Assembly (NCBI GenBank): GCA_964633225.1
Contig: CAZWFQ010000068.1
Location: 1 to 17,559 of the forward strand
Source of the DNA: JAKQIM01 sp964633225
GTDB lineage: Bacteria; Chloroflexota; Anaerolineae; Anaerolineales; UBA4823
Direction: 5' to 3'
Length of the DNA: 17,559 bases
Shown: positions 15,007 through 17,559 of the stretch, one piece after another
Layout of the letters: every line of letters begins with the position of its first letter
Position numbering within the stretch: position 1 is the stretch's first letter
Position numbers and translations under genes: made by a program
Notes under the pieces: model-generated
Told to the model about the DNA's origin: nothing
Databases searched by the model: none
What the model saw: only the letters and a program-made list of their open reading frames with translations

Positions 15007-15441
15007 ATGAACACTGTTGCGCAAATCCTCAAAGCCAAAGGCAAATCGGTTTGGACGGTCTCAGAAGACGCCCTGGTGACCGATGCACTAAAGGTTTTTG
15101 CCGAGCACCGCGTTGGCTCGGTTGTGGTCATGAACGGCACCTCTCTGGTTGGGATATTCACCGAGCGCGATTTTGCCTATAAATTGGGCGTAGATGCAAA
15201 AGACCCATCCCAAACCAAAATCGCAGACGTGATGACCCGTGAGGTGATCACCGTTGACCCCAAACAATCGGTGACCGTCTGCATGGCCCTGATGACAGAA
15301 AATCATATTCGCCATTTGCCGGTTGTGGATGGCGCCCGCCTGGTCGGCATTATCTCCATCGGAGATGTCGTCAAGGATACGATTGAAGAATTGCAATTCA
15401 TGGTTGTACAACTCGAAAAATACATCCAGGGATTACGATAA
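15007..15441 (+). CDS. Two-CBS-domain protein
   Basis: 144 residues with almost nothing outside a pair of CBS domains, about residues 8-64 and 76-130. Each has the standard ending, LVGIFTERDFAYK in the first and LVGIISIGDVVKD in the second, with VMTREVITVDP starting the second. Paired CBS domains form a Bateman module that binds adenine nucleotides such as AMP, ATP or SAM and usually regulates another protein. The start has GAAGGAG six bases upstream. The next gene, a membrane flavoprotein, starts 42 bp later and may be co-transcribed. No partner can be fixed from sequence. Confidence 0.93.
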   Translation: MNTVAQILKAKGKSVWTVSEDALVTDALKVFAEHRVGSVVVMNGTSLVGIFTERDFAYKLGVDAKDPSQTKIADVMTREVITVDPKQSVTVCMALMTENHIRHLPVVDGARLVGIISIGDVVKDTIEELQFMVVQLEKYIQGLR

Positions 15442-15483
15442 GCAAGGCTGGCAGGGCCAGGCACGTATTGGTGAGGTTAGACG

Positions 15484-16815
15484 ATGAAAAGAAACTACAT
15501 TGTGCAGGGAATCTTCTGGGTCCTTGTCTACTTGGTGCTGGTCAGCGCACCCTTACTGATTCTGTTGCTTGGCCCGGTGCCAGAAGGGCGAGAATTTTGG
15601 CGTGAACTCTCTGTGGCGCTGGGCTTTGCCGGGCTGGCAATCATGGCCTTGCAGTTCGCCCTCACCGCTCGCTTCAAATGGCTCAAGGCTCCTTACGGCG
15701 CAGATATTGTCTATCATTTTCACCGGCAAATATCCTTCGTAGCCCTGGTTCTGATCCTGGCTCACCCGCTGCTTCTCTTTATATTTTCTCCCCAAACCCT
15801 GGCCTTGTTGAACCTGTTTTCAGCCCCCTGGCGCGCCCGAGCCGGGGTGACCGCGGTGCTCTTGTTGCTGGGGCTGATTGGCGCATCAATTTGGCGCAAA
15901 CCGTTGAAAATCGAATATACCAATTGGCGCATCTGGCATGGCGTGCTGGCCACCCTGGTGATTGCGCTGGCAATCATCCATGTGGTGCTGGCCCGCCATT
16001 ACCTCAACACCCCCTGGAAACAGGCCTTATGGATCACCTATGGCGTCTTTTGGGTTGGTCTGCTGGTCTACGTGCGCGTCCTCAAACCGATCCTACTATT
16101 GCGGCGGCCTTACGAAGTAGAAAGCGTGACCCCAGAACGGGGCAATGCCTGGAGCCTGACCATCCGGCCCATTAGGCACGGGGGATTAAAATTCATGCCT
16201 GGGCAATTCGCCTGGATTACGGCTTTGAGTTCGCCTTTTGCAGATTCCGAACACCCCTTCTCGTTCTCGTCCAGCGCCAGCCAACCCGGTCATCTTACCT
16301 TTACCATTAAAGAATTGGGGGATTTCACCCGCCAGGTCAAGAACTTACAGCCCGGGCAGAAGGTGTATGTAGATGGGCCATTTGGCCACTTTAGCATTGA
16401 CCGGCAACCCCACGCAGAACAGTTTGTTTTCATTGCCGGCGGCGTGGGCATCACCCCCACCATGAGTATGCTGCGCACGATGGCCGATCGTGGCGACAAG
16501 CGCCCCGTAACCCTCTTGTATGCCAATAAGGATTGGGATTCGATCATCTTCCGCGAAGAACTCGACTCGCTGAAAAATGCCCTCCACTTGAACCTGGTAC
16601 ACGTGCTCGAAAAACCCCCGGCCGACTGGAATGGGGAGACTGGTTTCGTTAACCGGGCAGTTCTAGAGCGCCATCTGCCCAAGGCCAGCAAACAGAACAG
16701 CGTAGAAATCTTCATCTGTGGTCCCCAACCGATGATCAACGCAGTAGAGAATGCCCTGACAGATCTGGGCGTCCCGTTTGGAGATTTTCACTCCGAGCGC
16801 TTTGACCTGGTATAA
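15484..16815 (+). CDS. Ferric-reductase-like diheme membrane flavoprotein with FAD/NAD(P) domain
   Basis: 443 residues. The first ~205 hold six hydrophobic helices with two histidine pairs, His80/His94 and His152/His166, each pair 14 residues apart on two helices. That is the bis-heme b pattern of ferric reductase/NADPH-oxidase-like proteins. Next comes a ferredoxin-NADP reductase-like module: FMPGQFAW, the FAD motif HPFSFSS (257-263), the flavin/pyridine nucleotide segment AGGVGITPTMSML (318-330), CGPQPM at 412-417, and a C-terminal HSERFDLV. It would move electrons from NAD(P)H through FAD and hemes across the membrane. The acceptor (iron, quinone, oxygen or other) is unknown. GAGG precedes the ATG. 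Confidence 0.9.
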   Translation: MKRNYIVQGIFWVLVYLVLVSAPLLILLLGPVPEGREFWRELSVALGFAGLAIMALQFALTARFKWLKAPYGADIVYHFHRQISFVALVLILAHPLLLFIFSPQTLALLNLFSAPWRARAGVTAVLLLLGLIGASIWRKPLKIEYTNWRIWHGVLATLVIALAIIHVVLARHYLNTPWKQALWITYGVFWVGLLVYVRVLKPILLLRRPYEVESVTPERGNAWSLTIRPIRHGGLKFMPGQFAWITALSSPFADSEHPFSFSSSASQPGHLTFTIKELGDFTRQVKNLQPGQKVYVDGPFGHFSIDRQPHAEQFVFIAGGVGITPTMSMLRTMADRGDKRPVTLLYANKDWDSIIFREELDSLKNALHLNLVHVLEKPPADWNGETGFVNRAVLERHLPKASKQNSVEIFICGPQPMINAVENALTDLGVPFGDFHSERFDLV

Positions 16816-16825
16816 GGAGGCAACC

Positions 16826-16918
16826 ATGCGCCAAAGATTCTCCACCTGGATTGCCCTGGGAATGGGTTTGGCAGCACTGATCTTGGCATTGATCTTTGCC
16901 CTGGTTCAAAGTCTATAG
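16826..16918 (+). CDS. 30-residue single-helix membrane microprotein
   Basis: ATG 16826 follows a near-ideal Shine-Dalgarno TAAGGAGG with a five-base gap; the TAA of the upstream reductase overlaps this site. The product is MRQRFSTWIALG... to residue 30, ending in TAG 16916-16918. Basic residues at the N-terminus and a single hydrophobic helix of about 20 residues (roughly 8-27) indicate a small inner-membrane protein. The tight spacing of 10 bp after the diheme reductase suggests coupled expression, perhaps as an accessory subunit. No family is recognised, and the function is unknown. Confidence 0.65.
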   Translation: MRQRFSTWIALGMGLAALILALIFALVQSL

Positions 16919-16956
16919 GAACAGCAGGCAGCTGGGGCATCCAGGTTAATTTGCCG

Positions 16957-17406
16957 TCACACCTTCTCGTAAAGCCTCCTGACAGAGGGCCATAATACAA
17001 AAACCAAAATCAAAAGCCCATTCACCGCAGTGACGTATTGGATCGGCCACCGAAAACCGATCAGCACGCCCTCAACAATCAGCCAGATTGCCAGCACCAG
17101 AGTCAAGAGCAGGGTTCCCGTCCAGGCCCAATGATGCCTTGACCAACGAAAGAGTGGCTCCATCCAGGTCCAAGCCGGGCGGGCCAGCAATCCATAGACC
17201 AACAGCAGCGGTACCAACCCCATCACAAAAAGCAAAAACAAACCCGGTAAAACGTAATCGGGCACCGGCAGCAGGGGCAGCACCTCAGTCATTTGCAGCG
17301 CTTCTCCTGATGGGTCCAAAAGCATGGCAATACCACCATACAGCCCACCCAGAGCCAAGAACAGCAACCAGAAAACAAGTATCCAGACGATAAAGGGACG
17401 TTTCAC
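16957..17406 (-). CDS. Four-helix membrane protein of unknown function
   Basis: 149 residues read from GTG 17406, with GGAG ten bases upstream. Four hydrophobic segments are visible: about 6-30, 52-74, 95-117 and 123-142. Polar stretches between them include DPSGEALQM and a Trp-rich loop (WTWMEPLFRWSRHHWAW). I do not recognise the family. It converges on the reductase/microprotein pair with 38 bp between the stops and no evident terminator. Its promoter candidate lies at 17429-17458. Confidence 0.7.
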   Translation of the reverse strand: MKRPFIVWILVFWLLFLALGGLYGGIAMLLDPSGEALQMTEVLPLLPVPDYVLPGLFLLFVMGLVPLLLVYGLLARPAWTWMEPLFRWSRHHWAWTGTLLLTLVLAIWLIVEGVLIGFRWPIQYVTAVNGLLILVFVLWPSVRRLYEKV

Positions 17407-17428
17407 AAGATCATCACTCCTTTTTTCA

Positions 17429-17458
17429 ACTATAGGTACAATTTTGACGCTAGTTCAA
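17429..17458 (-). promoter_or_regulatory. Promoter of the four-helix membrane protein gene
   Basis: On the minus strand TTGAAC (17458-17453) and TATAGT (17434-17429) are separated by 18 bases, a reasonable sigma-70-type promoter. An inverted repeat GCTAG-N6-CTAGC (17464-17449) covers the -35 box. Confidence 0.5.
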
Positions 17459-17464
17459 GCTAGC
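17449..17464. repeat. Inverted repeat over a -35 box, possible operator
   Basis: GCTAG and CTAGC flank the six bases TTCAAG (plus strand). Flanking TTTTG and CAAAA extend the symmetry imperfectly. The overlap with the -35 element suggests a repressor site, but the arms are short. Confidence 0.35.
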
Positions 17465-17547
17465 AAAATAAGAGATTACTTGGGCACCATGTCTGAGCAT
17501 TCTTACCTTGTTTTTGCGCAAATAGAGACGGTTTCTATTCAAAAACG

Positions 17548-17559
17548 CCCGCAAGCGGG
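17548..17559 (-). terminator. Terminator-like hairpin cut by the window edge
   Basis: CCCGC-AA-GCGGG sits at the very end. On the minus strand it is followed by CGTTTTTG, so it would end a transcript coming from the right. The rest of the stem and any plus-strand T tract lie outside the window. Confidence 0.45.

Noticed and set aside
1..17559. Defence system, CRISPR array, prophage or insertion sequence
   Set aside because: No repeat-spacer array, transposase, integrase, terminal inverted repeats or toxin-antitoxin-like pair was seen on either strand.

Overview
The window is a gene-dense bacterial segment of moderately high GC content. The secreted proteins with long Thr/Pro linkers, the leaderless-looking start at 6457 and the overall gene mix fit a Chloroflexota (Anaerolineae-like) genome. 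That placement is an inference from style, not from a marker gene. The organism very probably makes selenocysteine, because its own selD carries an in-frame UGA at the catalytic position.

Region 1 (1-4542, mostly minus strand). The 3' part of an SRPBCC-family gene faces a five-gene selenium operon read right to left. In transcription order it encodes a YedE-type membrane transporter, a TusA/YedF-like sulfur/selenium carrier, a SufS/Csd-type cysteine desulfurase-like PLP enzyme, a DUF3343 (putative Se/S carrier) protein and selenophosphate synthetase SelD. The last four genes are joined by three consecutive ATGA overlaps. SelD reads through a UGA at residue 19, where E. coli has Cys17. Two perfect hairpins lie directly after the UGA, one of them with the geometry of a bacterial SECIS. 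A simple ORF call truncates the protein to a TTG at 1335. The operon has a leader of about 300 nt with a consensus -10 box and several hairpins. One of these is a strong intrinsic terminator located before the first gene, so attenuation or riboswitch-like control is plausible.

Region 2 (4630-9013, plus strand). Three exported cell-envelope proteins follow each other: a lipoprotein with M15-type peptidase, NlpC/P60- or CHAP-like and LysM parts; a membrane-anchored C39-like peptidase with a TPR-like tail; and an L,D-transpeptidase with two SH3 domains. All have Thr/Pro-rich stalks.

Region 3 (9071-14865, plus strand). A complete seven-gene Mrp (Mnh/Sha) Na+/H+ antiporter operon, mrpA to mrpG, has its genes overlapping or nearly touching.

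Region 4 (14866-17559). A two-CBS-domain protein precedes a ferric-reductase-like diheme membrane flavoprotein. A 30-residue single-helix membrane microprotein with a very strong ribosome binding site follows it directly. A convergent four-helix membrane protein of unknown function comes next, and the window ends in half of a terminator-like hairpin. No rRNA, tRNA, CRISPR array, insertion sequence or phage gene was seen.
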